NCBI RefSeq assembly: GCF_024868665.1
Contig: NC_079894.1
Coordinates: 7,127,286 to 7,191,285, forward strand
Direction: 5' to 3'
Length of the DNA: 64,000 bases
Origin: Triplophysa rosa
Lineage: Eukaryota > Chordata > Actinopteri > Cypriniformes > Nemacheilidae
Shown: positions 10,674-22,411 of the stretch, piece after piece
Position numbering within the stretch: the first letter of the stretch is position 1
Layout of the letters: each line of letters starts with the position of its first letter
The notes under the pieces: generated by a model
Told to the model about the DNA's origin: nothing
The model's database searches: none
What the model saw: the letters and a program-made list of their open reading frames with translations, nothing else
Position numbers and translations under genes: made by a program

Positions 10674-12437
10674 CAGGGTTCCAGACTAAATTTTTTTATT
10701 AGGAGCACTGTAGCCCCTGACTGAAATGTTTAGGAGCGCAAGCAGAAAATTTAGGGGCACACCTTAAATCACCCTGCAATGCAATTATTGACATTTTCCC
10801 CCAATAGCTGTATTACTGACAAATACTTTGATAATAAACTCATAAATAAATCAACTCACAGAAATTACAATTTGCAGTTTTATTTTCATTTCAGAGGGAT
10901 ATAACATTAGGACATTCGGAATCTGCAGACTTTTTTGTTAATTCTGTGCTAAAATTTTGGAAAAATCTGCAGAGTTCTGTGGAACAGTTTTAAATGCATT
11001 TACATTTGTACAGAAATGTAAATATGTGTAAATGTGTTAAAATAGTTTTAAAATTGTATTGTTCATGGGGTTCTCGAAGTTTACATTCAAAGGTCCAAAT
11101 CTGAATTCTCATCAATGTCAAAAGGTCCGGAATAATTTGTTACAAAGCTTTTAATAATTTTATATACTAATTCAGCTGTACATATGCTAATTATCATAGC
11201 CATGACACACCAATGCCCAAAAAACAGATCTCATTTACATATTTTTTGTTTCTGAAATAGTACTTAATATGTAATAATGTAACCTGTAGTCACTTCAACT
11301 GAATTGCTAAAATCTTGAATTATAACTGCAATACACTGTTATACAGCAGTGAATTATATTATTTTCTATATGCATCATGAACATCTGTCTGTGCAACAAA
11401 CTATGTGCATATTTACAGATGAACTAGGTTCATGTTCATATGCCCAGACAACCAGTAGCAGTGTAGCATTGTAATCATTCATTTACAAGTCTGCTGCATT
11501 TCAGTCAGTTGTATGTGCTGATAACTCTGCCGGACCGGTTGCTGCACAGAGTTGATGCCGAGAAAGACAAGCTGCGTCAGGAAGGTCGTCTTAATTGCTC
11601 GTCCTAATACGTTCTTATGATGATTTTATTGTGTATTAAGAACACTTTTCATCATGTTCACAACACAATGTAAAGATAACTTCACATAAACTTGAAGGGG
11701 TCATATGACATGGCTAAAACGAATATTATGGTTTGTTTTAGATGTAATGCAATGTGTATACACGATATAAGGTTAAAAACGCTGTACTTTCCACATACCG
11801 TGCATGTTTGCACGGTTTGCACGGTAAAAATCTGACCCTAACTGACGTAGATTTGTGGGGGTGTGGTTACACGAGGCGTTTCAGGTAGGTCTGGGTGAGC
11901 ATTCGCTTTTAGATAGAATGCATCTTTTGTTCCTACACTTTAATTTTTGCAATTTTTCGTGTCTAATACATGCAGGGGCAACTTATAACACACCAAACGC
12001 GCCATATGACCATTAACAAGAGCCTTCGCCTGTCGTTCATTCTTGTTGTGAACGGATTGGGAATGATTCACCACTGTCTCAAGTAATCAATGGCATATTC
12101 TGAACTCCTCCGCAGTTAGTTTCATTTTAAACGTCTCAAATATCAAATTGTTCGTCCTCAGGCTCAAAAAATCTGTCAAAACAGCGAATCGTAGTAATGC
12201 GCTCACATTGTGTCTGTAAACTTGTCAATGATGAGCTGAGCCGTGACCAACGCGACGACAGCGATGAACATCAGTCTGGACTATCCCCTTCTCACACACA
12301 TATGCCTACACTGGTGGGCTCGCGATCTACTCGTCTTTTCACATGAGATATAACAACTAGAAAAAAATCTGCGAGTACTTGTAAAAAAACACTCGCGCTG
12401 TCTCAAAAAAAAAATTTAGTCACAGTCTGGAGCCCTG
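10674..12437. mobile_element. hAT-like element, non-autonomous
   Basis: The left end CAGGGTTCCAGACTAAATTT at 10674 is matched in reverse complement by the right end (ttagtc..gtctggagccctg) ending 12437. The termini read CAGGGyTCCAGAC, typical of hAT. The expected 8-bp target duplication is only partly visible (aaata on each side). No transposase frame is left. It contains the TTAA element at 11692-12016. Confidence 0.65.
11692..12016 (+). mobile_element. TTAA-flanked MITE, family 1 (AGGGGTCATATG ends)
   Basis: Left end (TTGA)AGGGGTCATATGAC, right end gcgccatatgacca(TTAA). Internal words 'gctaaaacgaatatta', 'aggtctgggtgagcattcg' and 'ttttagatagaatgcatc' are shared with the larger copy at 23137-24166, so this is an internally deleted derivative of that family. 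It sits inside the hAT-like element at 10674-12437. Confidence 0.8.
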
Positions 12438-12463
12438 AAATATAATACTGCGAATCTATTAAC

Positions 12464-12930
12464 TACACTTATTACACAACGCTCTGGAATGCTTGAATTT
12501 GATTGGCCAGTTGCGACATTACAAGGGTTGTTATTCTCAGATAACCCGGATGCTGCAAATCATTTTGACAGGTGCAGTTTAATATTACACAAAATTTAAT
12601 ATAAATATGTCTTTTAATCACATATATGACATTATATTTACAAATGATTAAACCAAATTGCCTGTTCGTGACATTTGAACGTCGTTTCTTACCTTAAAAC
12701 CGAAAGTATTTCCTAGCGGAAGGTCTGCATTCGGTAAAAATGAGCTAATCAAATGTTTCAAATTAAGATTTCATGTCCAGTTTTTTTCTCATGTGGCAAG
12801 TAGCCGTGTAATAAGTGGGATAATGTATAAGCAGCCAGCTGTTATCACGAAATAAGCCCCTTCAGTGTGATAAAAGACCCCCCGCTTCGCGTCAGGTCCT
12901 GATCACACTGTCGGGGCTTATTTCTGCGAT
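12464..12930. mobile_element. Foldback-type DNA element A
   Basis: Left end tattacac (12470-12477) is matched by gtgtaata near 12808. Beyond it lies a hairpin whose arms (12843-12878 and 12899-12930, 'cgaaataagcccc' against 'ggggcttatttc') enclose CCGCTTCGCGTC at 12882-12893. The left part 'gaatgcttgaatttgattgg' resembles 'gaatgcttcattctgattgg' of the element at 61863-62814. The family was not identified. Confidence 0.6.
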
Positions 12931-13030
12931 GCATATTAATATACTGGAATTTCATTCCCCTTTACATCTAACTCTTTAAACTCTTTTCCTGTGTAGAACA
13001 TCAATTCCAATTAAATTCTGAATGGCACAG

Positions 13031-13058
13031 ATTCCTGGTACTGTACATTCATGTACAG
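13031..13058. repeat. Left arm of a palindrome and LINE target-site duplication
   Basis: Bases 13031-13046 (ATTCCTGGTACTGTAC) are the exact reverse complement of 16386-16401. The 8-bp ATGTACAG at 13051-13058 recurs at 16384-16391 and is the target-site duplication of the LINE between them. Confidence 0.85.
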
Positions 13059-16000
13059 CATTTCAAGATGGCGCCGCGGATGGCTGCCTCGGTTTGGAGT
13101 GCTCTAGTACTTATGTCTTTTTTGTTTGTTTTTCCTGTTTTAAGCTACTCTTCTTTAATCACTTTTACCAGGGACGAATTGCTTAACATTAAGCAATGCC
13201 CTTCTATCAATCTTTTCCCTAATTTTGAAAATTCAGACGTCTTACTGGACATTTTACTCGGAGGAGCGGCAGCTCTGTACAAACGCTCTAAAAGACGCAA
13301 GCGGGGAAAGCGAGCGGGTGCGCTCGTCAGACTCCGACGACGCGGATTTAGGACCCCGCTGCCGAGTATACACCTGGCGAATGTCCGCTCCCTTACCAAC
13401 AAAACGGACGAAATACTCTTACTCACCAGGACAAACAAAGATTTTTCCAACTCCGCTGCGCTGTGTTTCACAGAAACATGGCTCAATGACACCATACCGG
13501 ACAGCGCGTTACATCTGCCGGGTTTTCAGCTGTTCAGAGCGGATCGCATTGCCGAGTCAACAGGGAAGACACGTGGTGGTGGATTATGTTTTTATATAAA
13601 CGAAGGTTGGTGCAGAGATATAACAACACTGAAGAAGATGTGCTTTTCGTACTTAGAAGCGTTCTCTATCAACTGCAAACCTTTTTATTCGCCACGCGAG
13701 TTTTCCTCATTTATTCTCGTGAATGTTTACATTCCTCCACATGCTTGTGCGAGCGCGGCGCTGCAACAGCTGGCGGATTACATCACTGACACGGAGCAGC
13801 AACACCCGGATTCTCTTATTATTATTATTGGGGACTTTAACAGAGCAAACCTCTCCCGTGAGCTGCCAAAATACAGGCAGCATATCACATGCCCCACCAG
13901 AGACAGCAACATTCTGGATCACTGTTACACCACAATACGGGATGCATACCACTCTGTTCCCAGAGCAGCTCTGGGTCTCTCTGATCATTGCCTGGTTCAT
14001 CTTCTTCCGACCTACAGACAGAAGCTTAAATCTGCCAAGCCTGTAGCAAGAACAGCAAAGAGATGGAGCAGCGAAACAGAGCAGGCCTTACAAGCCTGTT
14101 TCGACTGCACGGATTGGAGTGTCTTTGAAGCTGCAGCCACTGATCTGGATGAGTTAACTGACACAGTGACATCCTACATCAGCTTCTGTGAGGACATGTG
14201 TATTCCCACCAGGACTCGCTTAACATACAACAATGACAAACCATGGTTTACAATGAAACTGAGACAGCTTCGTCAGGCCAAAGAAGATGCTTACAGAAGT
14301 GGGGACAAAGTCTTGTATAATCAGGCCAAAAACACACTGACAAAGGAGATAAGAGCAGCTAAGAGAAGCTACTCTGAAAAGCTGAAGAACCAGTTTTCAG
14401 CCAACGACCCTGCATCAGTGTGGAAAGGCCTGAAAGACATTACCAACTACAAGCCATCATCCCCTCAGTCTATGGGTAATCAACGACTGGCTGACGACCT
14501 GAACGACTTCTATTGTCGTTTTGAAATGCAGAGTCTCACCCTTCACACCCGCCCTGACCCTATCTCTGCTATACCATTAACACCTCCTCTTGACATTCAA
14601 CCTGCACTTAAGATCTGCGAAGAGGATGTTTGCCAGCTTTTCCGCAAACAAAAGATCAGAAAAGCACCAGGCCCAGACAATGTCTCACCCTCCTGCCTGA
14701 AAGTCTGTGCGGAGCAGCTGTCGCCCATCTTCACTAATATTTTTAACAGATCTTTGGAGCAGTGTGAAGTCCCTTCATGCTTCAAACGCTCCACCATCAT
14801 CCCTGTACAGAAGAAACCCAAAATATCTGGACTTAATGACTACAGGCCTGTTGCTTTAACATCTGTGGTCATGAAGTCATTTGAGAGACTTGTACTGGCC
14901 CACCTGAAGGACATCACCAGACCACTTCTTGATCCCCTCCAGTTTGCTTACCGAGCAAACAGGTCTGTGGACGATGCAGTAAACATGGGACTGCATTACA
15001 TCCTACAACACCTAGACAGACCAGGGACTTACGTCAGGATCCTGTTTGTAGACTTCAGCTCGGCCTTCAACACCATAATCCCAGACCTCCTCCTGCCCAA
15101 GCTTACCCAGCTCTCTGTGCCAACCTCTACCTGTCAGTGGATTATTAACTTCCTGTCGAACAGGCAGCAGCTAGTGAGGTTGGGAAAATTTAAATCCAGC
15201 ACATGTACCATCAGCACCGGAGCTCCTCAAGGATGTGTTCTTTCTCCACTGCTATATTCACTCTACACAAACGAATGCACCTCTACAGACCCTTCTGTCA
15301 AACTCCTGAAGTTTGCAGATGACACCACAGTCATTGGCCTTATTCAAGACGGTGATGAATCTGCCTACAGAAAGGAGGTTGCTCAGCTGGCTGCCTGGTG
15401 TAGTCAAAACAACCTAGAGCTGAATGCATTCAAGACAGTGGAGATGATAGTGGATTTCAGAAGGAACCCTCCATCACTTCCTCCCCTCACCATCCTGGAC
15501 AGCACTGTGGATACTGTGGAGTCATTCAGGTTCCTGGGCTCCACCATCTCTCAGGACCTGAAGTGGGAGTCCCACATAGACTCCATTGTAAAGAAGGCCC
15601 AGCAGAGGTTATACTTCCTCCGTCAATTGAGGAAGTTCAACCTACCACAGGAGCTACTGACCCAGTTCTACTCAGTGGTCATCGAATCTGTTCTGTGCAC
15701 TTCAATTACTGTTTGGTATGGCTCGGCCACCAAATCAGACCTACGAAGACTACAACGGACAGTTCGTAGTGCTGAGAAAATTATTGGTGCTCCTCTGCCC
15801 ACACTTCAGGACCTGTACGATTCCAGAGTGAAAAACAGGGCAAGAAAAATCATCATTGACTCCACACACCCAGCACACAAACTCTTTGATCTGCTGCCCT
15901 CTGGCCGGCGCTTTAGAGCACCAAACACCAGGACTTCCAGACACAGAAGCAGCTTCTTCCCCCAGGCAATCTCCCTCCTAAACAGATAACTGCTCCTTAA

Positions 16001-16383
16001 GAGCAATATTCCACTTCCACTACTCCTATAGTGTGCACTATAGTGCCTTATTATATCTACATCTTATGTATACATGTATATAACACTACCTCTACTTACT
16101 AAATTATCCATTTGCACAAGTGTACATACAATCTGTTAATATGTTTATTCTACTATATACTACCCTGTACAATGTCTCTTATATGTTATTATCCCCCATT
16201 TTCTGTAAAATAGTCTTTATTTTATATATGCACAATTTAGAATCTTTTAGACTGTAAATCGTATTATATTGTATTGTCATTGTGTTGAATGTCTGTACTA
16301 GAAGCTTCCAACACCAAAGAAAATTCCTTGTGTGTGCAAGCACACTTGGCAATAAAGCTCTTCTGATTCTGATTCTGATTCTG
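13059..16383 (+). mobile_element. Full-length L2/CR1-group (Maui-like) LINE
   Basis: A 3325-bp non-LTR retrotransposon with an 8-bp target duplication (ATGTACAG) on both sides. The 5' end is only nine bases before the start codon and carries CAAGATGGCG, a YY1-like site. One long ORF fills most of it. The 3' UTR ends in an AATAAA-containing 'ggcaataaagctctt' and a tandem (ctgatt)n tail, as in L2/CR1-type elements of fish. Direct repeats, an intact ORF and a clean tail indicate a young insertion. It is antisense to dlgap1. Confidence 0.9.
13068..15989 (+). CDS. LINE polyprotein: AP endonuclease plus reverse transcriptase
   Basis: Uninterrupted 973-residue protein that nicks target DNA and copies its own RNA there (target-primed reverse transcription). 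N-terminal residues 8-27 are hydrophobic, followed by a basic cluster at 72-82. Endonuclease motifs run ANVRS (Asn105), FTETW (Glu136), NVYIPP, GDFN (255-258), LDHCY and SDH (305-307). Reverse transcriptase motifs run VDFSSAFNT (catalytic Asp662), GAPQGC at 718 and FADD at 749-752, then FRFLGSTIS of the thumb side. The C-terminus RRFRAPN..FFPQAISLLN is typical of fish L2/CR1-type proteins. All key acidic residues are present. There is no separate ORF1 and no zinc knuckle. The clade is inferred from motif style and tail. Confidence 0.92.
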   Translation: MAPRMAASVWSALVLMSFLFVFPVLSYSSLITFTRDELLNIKQCPSINLFPNFENSDVLLDILLGGAAALYKRSKRRKRGKRAGALVRLRRRGFRTPLPSIHLANVRSLTNKTDEILLLTRTNKDFSNSAALCFTETWLNDTIPDSALHLPGFQLFRADRIAESTGKTRGGGLCFYINEGWCRDITTLKKMCFSYLEAFSINCKPFYSPREFSSFILVNVYIPPHACASAALQQLADYITDTEQQHPDSLIIIIGDFNRANLSRELPKYRQHITCPTRDSNILDHCYTTIRDAYHSVPRAALGLSDHCLVHLLPTYRQKLKSAKPVARTAKRWSSETEQALQACFDCTDWSVFEAAATDLDELTDTVTSYISFCEDMCIPTRTRLTYNNDKPWFTMKLRQLRQAKEDAYRSGDKVLYNQAKNTLTKEIRAAKRSYSEKLKNQFSANDPASVWKGLKDITNYKPSSPQSMGNQRLADDLNDFYCRFEMQSLTLHTRPDPISAIPLTPPLDIQPALKICEEDVCQLFRKQKIRKAPGPDNVSPSCLKVCAEQLSPIFTNIFNRSLEQCEVPSCFKRSTIIPVQKKPKISGLNDYRPVALTSVVMKSFERLVLAHLKDITRPLLDPLQFAYRANRSVDDAVNMGLHYILQHLDRPGTYVRILFVDFSSAFNTIIPDLLLPKLTQLSVPTSTCQWIINFLSNRQQLVRLGKFKSSTCTISTGAPQGCVLSPLLYSLYTNECTSTDPSVKLLKFADDTTVIGLIQDGDESAYRKEVAQLAAWCSQNNLELNAFKTVEMIVDFRRNPPSLPPLTILDSTVDTVESFRFLGSTISQDLKWESHIDSIVKKAQQRLYFLRQLRKFNLPQELLTQFYSVVIESVLCTSITVWYGSATKSDLRRLQRTVRSAEKIIGAPLPTLQDLYDSRVKNRARKIIIDSTHPAHKLFDLLPSGRRFRAPNTRTSRHRSSFFPQAISLLNR

Positions 16384-16401
16384 ATGTACAGTACCAGGAA
16401 T
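16384..16401. repeat. Right copy of target duplication and palindrome arm
   Basis: ATGTACAG (16384-16391) repeats 13051-13058. 16386-16401 is the reverse complement of 13031-13046. Before the LINE inserted, the site was a 16-bp perfect inverted repeat with a 6-base loop. Confidence 0.85.
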
Positions 16402-17138
16402 GTACATTGAAAATGATGGCAGAAACTACACTGATGAAGCCTCTCTATTCAGCTCTGAGAGATGTGATCCATCATTGGCTCTCTCATGACTCTAACATCT
16501 CCCTGTGTCAAACCCAAGAAAGATCCATGACCTGTGTGGTCCTTACCAGACACTTTCATCTTCCTGTCATCCATCTATCCCTGACTATCCACCTCTGTTT
16601 GCCGGATAGACTCAAAGACGTCTATGGCCTTCCAAACTCCCTAATCTCACTGTACTGTTAGCAGGGAATGAGAGCCTTGACTGTCCTGAATTGCTCATTT
16701 ATCAGCTACAGACATAAGGGTGCCCCGTTTACACTCCCAGCCACTAGCAGCAACAGAGCGACCTGATGCTATTCATTTTAGCGGGAGCTTAGCAACTTCC
16801 AGCAACACAAGCAACAGTGACTGTCAACAGGAAGTGTGAATGCCCAGCGATGTGACAAAGATCAGAAAGGTTTCTTTGTGAACACAATTTTAGACACATC
16901 TGCAGAAAAATCCATGTCACACAAACTTCAGTATAGCAACGGTCACATATACAAAGGTGTTTCTACAACTACAAATTTGGGCAAACTGTGTGAAAGAAAA
17001 CACACAGCATATTAGGCTGTTACATAAATATATATTATATTTAATATATTTATGTTAAGCTGTTACCTAAAACTGTTGTCTCCTTGGTAACCAAGAAACT
17101 TTAAATTAAACTTTAGGGGAAAAAATAAGCCAGCCATG
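16402..17138. other. Intron, no gene seen
   Basis: Single-copy looking sequence. An 84-residue open frame at 16407-16661 shows no domain and is not called. Nothing else recognised. Confidence 0.5.
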
Positions 17139-17311
17139 CAGGCCCGGAACTAGGCTGACTCGACTGGGGGTGCAATTACATATTCAGGTTGGGCAAATGT
17201 ATAATCAAAGTTCATTGCATGCATCATTTTTACATTTTCCTGTAATTAAATTGACAGATCATTATTTAATAAATAATACAAAAATCTGGAGGGGCAATGC
17301 CCCGGCCCTGC
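17139..17311. mobile_element. Short hAT MITE with perfect target duplication
   Basis: Ends CAGGCCCGG..CCGGCCCTG. The 8-bp duplication CAGCCATG is present intact at 17131-17138 and 17312-17319, which defines a hAT insertion. It is 173 bp long, with no coding capacity. Confidence 0.88.
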
Positions 17312-17456
17312 AGCCATGTTGATCTGATGAACTGGCAAATCAATTTTAATTCTTAAAACAACTTTTTATTCGTTTTCATTCTATTCGTTTTTCTGTTTAA
17401 AACATAGTTTTAAATATTGATGGATTCATATTTTTAGAATGTATTTTGATAGTCTA

Positions 17457-17593
17457 TCACCGTGTCTACCCCGGGCCGGACGTGGCGCGATGCGACGCGA
17501 CAAAAGAACGTATTAGAACCATTATAATTTAAAATTTTGTCCACACTGGATGCTGCGCGGCCGTGTGTCATGTTGCGTCCCTCCGGTGTAACA
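17457..17593. repeat. GC-rich short inverted-repeat element
   Basis: The left end gtgtctaccccggg and, in reverse complement, the right end gtgttacaccgga are alike. The interior is rich in CGCGACG-type words (gatgcgacgcgac), unlike the AT-rich surroundings. Probably a MITE; the family is not known to me. Confidence 0.4.
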
Positions 17594-18880
17594 CTAAATA
17601 AAGTAAAACAATTAAACCTACAAGAAGGTCATTTGGAAAATAAAAATATATAAAGGCAGAAAAAAGTTACAGTGAAACTTTTACTGTATATGTAAATGTA
17701 ACTAGTAACAAAAGCCAAAAAGCTGAAATCTCATAGTTCAATCAAATTCAAGCCCTGAAACCTTACAGTGCTTGCAGTTGCAGAAATACCTTCACACATA
17801 CATGCAGACACACTATAGTTACATACACACATGGCCATGTGTAGAATGATGATCTGATATAGATGTAGGTCAGGGCTATATTGATCGCAGTCTGGCAGTG
17901 CACCACTAGAGGCAGTATGATGGATGGAACACAAAGGAGCAGGATAATGACTGAAATCTGATTTGCACATAATACAATATTTATCTCACATTTATCCATT
18001 GTTTAAAGAGAAAGGATTAGCTTTCAGGAACAAATGCATTACTTATGATCAATGATAATGTGAAAAATATTCATAATGTTCTGCGAAGAGGAAACTAACT
18101 CTTATGACAAACCATGCATTACATTCGAGATTTCTTTAGGCTATTCTGAAGTATTGTGCAGATAGAAGTGGATGTTTCTGTAGTCATTTCAATACTCGTG
18201 TAATTAGTTGGCATAGCTTTAGCTGTAGTGAGGATGTCGGAGCTACTGAATCGATGCAAAGGCCTATTGTGCATTTTGGTGACTCAAGAGCCTCTGTTTG
18301 CAGACTTCCTGTGAGCCAAAAATAAACCCAACTTGAATAGATTTCCTCTCTTCCCACGCAGGCATCAGAAGAACAGAGAGGAGGAGATAGAGGAGAGAAA
18401 GGGTATGGGGGCTCTAATGAAACTGATTTTCATGTGCCTGCATTTCTTACGCTGAGAAGGTCATGTGCCATAGCTGGATATCTCTCTGTATGCAATATGG
18501 ACTCACTTGGTTGTCTTATGTTTTTTCGTAAAATTGTTTTTTAATAGATTCTCATAAAGAGTCTAGATACAATGGCTTTGCTTATGTTGGTAACCTAAGC
18601 ATATCATTGACTATCTGTTTTAATTGTTTCTGTAGATGAACTAGTAAGAACATGAAGCTACAGTAGCAATGGCAATGTAGCTGTAATAGGTTTGAATTCC
18701 AGGGAACACAAAAACTAAAAAAAATGTATAAATGGTTTCATCGGACACATGTGCCTGGCCCGAAGTTAACTTCCGACCTATGTATTGTTTTTGATTGAAT
18801 TCAATTCAATTAAAACTGCTCAACAGTTATTGATTCTTTGTGGAGATCTACAGGAAGTTAAGTTTGGCCCACAAAATGTT
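17594..18880. other. Intron, no gene seen
   Basis: AT-rich, single-copy looking. Open frames at about 17731-17999 on the minus strand carry no domain. Confidence 0.5.
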
Positions 18881-19031
18881 TCCTGTAGCTCAGTGGTTAG
18901 AGCATGGTGCTAGCAACACCAAGGTCATGGGTTCGAACCCAGGGATTGCACATACTTAGTAACAGATGTATAGTATAATGCAATGTGAGTCATTTTGGAT
19001 AAAGGTGTCTGCCAAAATATGTAAGTAATGT
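18881..19031 (+). mobile_element. tRNA-derived SINE with L2-type tail, copy 1
   Basis: tRNA-like head: A box tagctcagtgg (18886-18896), B box ggttcgaacc (18930-18939). A clover-leaf anticodon arm has a perfect 5-bp stem TGGTG/CACCA around the loop CTAGCAA, with anticodon-position AGC (Ala-like). The acceptor stem does not pair, so it is not a working tRNA gene. The tail at 18985-19012 is a diverged form of the L2 LINE tail at 59508-59535. A related copy lies at 38469-38634 on the other strand. Confidence 0.82.
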
Positions 19032-19374
19032 TTGTTTATGTTGTTGCCGCTGAAACTGTCTATACTGTACCTTGATTGCATTGTTACTTTGGATACAATC
19101 TTATGCCAAATGCATTTATGTAAATGTAAGGTAGGATCCTACAGATCCCAGAATCCAATAAAGCACTGAAAAGTCCAGTTTTAGAAGAACGTTTGTGGTG
19201 ATCCTGTGTCATTGCAATAAATTCCTTCACATTCAATTCACTACAAATTACCCTTGTACACAAACATCATCAGAACTACCTGATCTAATATTAAACCTTT
19301 GTGCATTCTTCTGGACATTTCTGTCCTTTTCATTTCAGCTGTGTTAATGCAAACAGCATCAATTTGAACATTTA

Positions 19375-19723
19375 AGAGATGCACCGACACTAAATTTCTC
19401 CACTGATACTGACAGCTGATTATTCAGAGTGATATCTGCCGATACTGATACCGATTCTGAAGATTACATTATTATTTCTTAACTTTCTGAGAGTTATTCA
19501 TCCAAATAATGACTGTTAATACTAAACATCAAACTGTATTGTTTCTGAACTTTTTTAATACACAGAGCACAAATTCATTGCATTTTCCTGTCCTTTTTTG
19601 ATTGACAGGATATATTGTATCAGCCCTGATCATCGGCTGTTTTAAAACGAATGGCTGATAAAAATGAAAAATTGCTTTTATCGACCGATACCGATTATTG
19701 GCCGATATATCGGTGTATCTCTA
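19375..19723. mobile_element. hAT MITE with 'AGAGATGCACCGA' ends
   Basis: Left aagagatgcaccgac and right tatcggtgtatctcta are inverted repeats of the widespread fish hAT MITE with TAGAGATGCACCGATA ends. The interior has repeated 'ccgatactgata' words. The target duplication is not clear. Confidence 0.75.
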
Positions 19724-21373
19724 TATTAAACCCTCATTTGCTTTCACTAATCTATTCTAAAACTCCAGTATCAATTTCGGTGCCACCAGTGTAACCAAAA
19801 ACTGATGAGACAAATCCTGTTTAGAGGTTCCTACATCACCCTGAAAGATATTCAAGCACCACAATTTAATTGATAGATTATTTATTCATTTATAACTAGG
19901 CACTACTTATACAACCACTTGTTGATGAGTGATCTAATGTTTTCTCATTGCTTTTGTCACATTATCTGGCCTAGTGATATTATTGATAAAAGATACATTC
20001 TAAGAGGAACTCCGTGAACGGACATCAACACATCTTCAATTAAACAGGAATATTAGAATGACGTAATCGGTAACGAGAGCCAATAGAATGTCACACTCAA
20101 CGCTGACGCAATGATGCTGTCTGTCACGAGACAGACGAAAGCCAATGATATTTCACTTTTAAGGCAGACAACGTAACGTGGCGCCAGATTTGAAAATCCG
20201 GAAACAAAGCAGAAACAGGTGATTGTTTTCGCGTCTGTTCCCCATACAAATCAATCGTTTGACCTCGGTATACTTGGAATCTTTGTACTTTTTAAACATC
20301 CAGTATGTTAACCTTTAGTGTAAACCGGCCAGGCTGCTAAACTCAAAAAGAGACAATAGCAAACATCAGTAGATTTCAAATGTGTGTGTGATTTATACTG
20401 GATTCTGTGTATGTGCACAAATGCGTTCCGTTCCAGAAATATCTCAAAAGATGATAGGTGAATGTCACCATGATAACAGATTGTTTTAATATAAATTGCT
20501 GCAGTCCTTCCACAAAACATTTCTTCTTTTAAAAAACAGCTTGAGTATGACTATGAAATGTACCTGTCACTGGGAAAACCACTGAAGAATACAGACATCC
20601 TTGGCAAAACATTTAATATTAAAAGTACATGAAATCAATTGATCTCTAGAATGCTGGTACATTTTTGACAGCTGTAGCAGCCACAGAAGCAACGCACAGC
20701 TGTCATGTGCTATCTCAATAAAGTCACACAAATAATGTAAGTCAAAGTGATCTAATATATGTAATGCTTGCCATTTCCAATGTACTGAAAGACTCAAATG
20801 TTGAAGCAGTAAATAAGAGTCCTTCCTTTATAACTGAAGGGTTTCAATGTCATGTCTGCTGATTAAAACAACCTATCTGGAAAATTGCATTAAGTATTCC
20901 ATCACAAGGACAGTAACAGCCATGAGGAACAAGGACTTGTGTTTAGAGGGCATATGGGAAGTATCTGTGGGATGTATAGTGTGTTTTTTTTGTCATTTTA
21001 AGGGGCTTAGAATTAACCAGTCGAGTATAAAATTGCACTTAAAAACAGCACTTCTAGAAACCAAATGAAACAGAAATGTTATTTGTTGCGTAGGACTGTG
21101 GTTTCCAATTAATTTAATTCACTTTATTGGTGACTATTCAATATATAAAATGCACTCAAATTTATGTTTGTAGTTGCAATACATATGTATTGATAATGTG
21201 GCTTTAAATCCAAACACAGTCAGATCTGAACTTCTAGTTTGAAGATTTCTGTAAAATCTGAATTCCCGTTATTGTTTGATTATTTGATTTCCTGGCTTAC
21301 TTGGCTTATAATACATAACCATTCAAATCCATTTAACAACCAATGAAAATGTGAAAAAGTGCAGATGTGGAGT
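19724..21373. other. Intron, no gene seen
   Basis: AT-rich apart from 20030-20200, which is richer in CpG and may be an old element remnant. No domain in any frame. Confidence 0.45.
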
Positions 21374-21770
21374 TTAAAGGTACAGTGCGGGATGTTTTAT
21401 ATGATCTATTAACAGAAATGCAATATAACATACAAAACTGTGTCTTTAGATGTGTATAAAACCTTACGTAATGAAAAGTTATGTTTTTATTACCTTAGAA
21501 TAAACCAGTTGTATCTACATAGGGAGTGGGCCTATCTACATCGAATTTGTTATGTTGCGCAGCCATGTTTTGTACAGTAATCTCTAACGGACAAACAGCT
21601 CTACAGAGCGCGTTTCGTATATGTTGGTCTTCCTGTGTTTTTTTAGACGCAGCTTGCGTCATCACTGAGTTGAAGACGCACAAAGTAGTAAGTCGTAGTG
21701 TGGAGAGGAGGAGGAGTAGTCGTCGTCTAGCTGAAGCAATTGATTGTTCTGTCTTAGAAGTTTTTATAAA

Positions 21771-21977
21771 ATGGAGGACCATGCGTATTGTGCACAAGCG
21801 CCGACAGAGCGTGAATCTCCGTCGTCAAAGAAGCGCAAACGTGATGCTGCCAGACCAATTAGAGAGAAACGGCGGCAGAAATCCAGGATAATCATCGGTG
21901 TATCTATTACCAGATGGAAGGCACTGTTGAAAGACAAATGTTTTCAAGGCGATGTTGCCTTGTTTTCTGCTAGACTG
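21771..21977 (+). pseudogene. Orphan first exon of a transposon gene (GVSITRWKAL type)
   Basis: 69 codons from ATG to a GTAAGA donor at 21978. The N-terminal part is Ser/Lys/Arg rich (SSKKRKRD, REKRRQKSR, a likely nuclear signal), followed by IIIGVSITRWKALLKDK. The pattern (I/V)NIGVAF-RW--L is familiar to me from predicted fish transposon proteins. It has no recognised catalytic domain and no further exon in this element, so it cannot make a complete protein. Confidence 0.5.
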
Positions 21978-22370
21978 GTAAGATAATTCAACATTTTCAA
22001 TGTTTCCACTTTTTCAATGTTTACCAAACAACTGTTTTGTTGAAACGGTAACGTTAGCATTTTATAGAAATGGCCATATAACCTCCGAATTATAATGTTT
22101 TTCCGTCCCTGCGGTACGTACTCCGGTTGTTCCTGACTTTACAAAGGGGGAGACAAACGTCTACTAACTTACACCTAACTGCCTATGTCGCTGTCAGATC
22201 AAACGCTTTGAACAGCGTTGCTATTTATGATTAGCTAACTTTAGTTACTTCACTACTCTCAGCGTGTACTAGATAGCACGCAAGAAATATATCTAATTAT
22301 AGAATTGTAACAGTAACTTTCGCAATAGAATACATGTTAAATGATTAATTACGTTAATATATTGCCTTAC

Positions 22371-22411
22371 CTGCTTGTATCACTGCTATCCGCTGTCTCA
22401 GTAGACGACAT
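22371..22411 (-). pseudogene. Possible orphan first exon on the minus strand
   Basis: A 41-nt exon candidate: ATG TCG TCT ACT GAG.. encoding MSSTETADSSDTS, then CAG|GTAAGG donor (GT at 22370-22369). It is short and rests on one start and one donor. The position mirrors the minus-strand THAP exons at the right ends of two other TTAA elements in this window. Confidence 0.35.

Noticed and set aside
13145..14000. Frames antisense to or overlapping the LINE ORF
   Set aside because: Shadows of a real ORF; no domain.
18881..18953. tRNA-Ala gene
   Set aside because: Anticodon and T arms pair but the acceptor stem does not, and a SINE tail follows.
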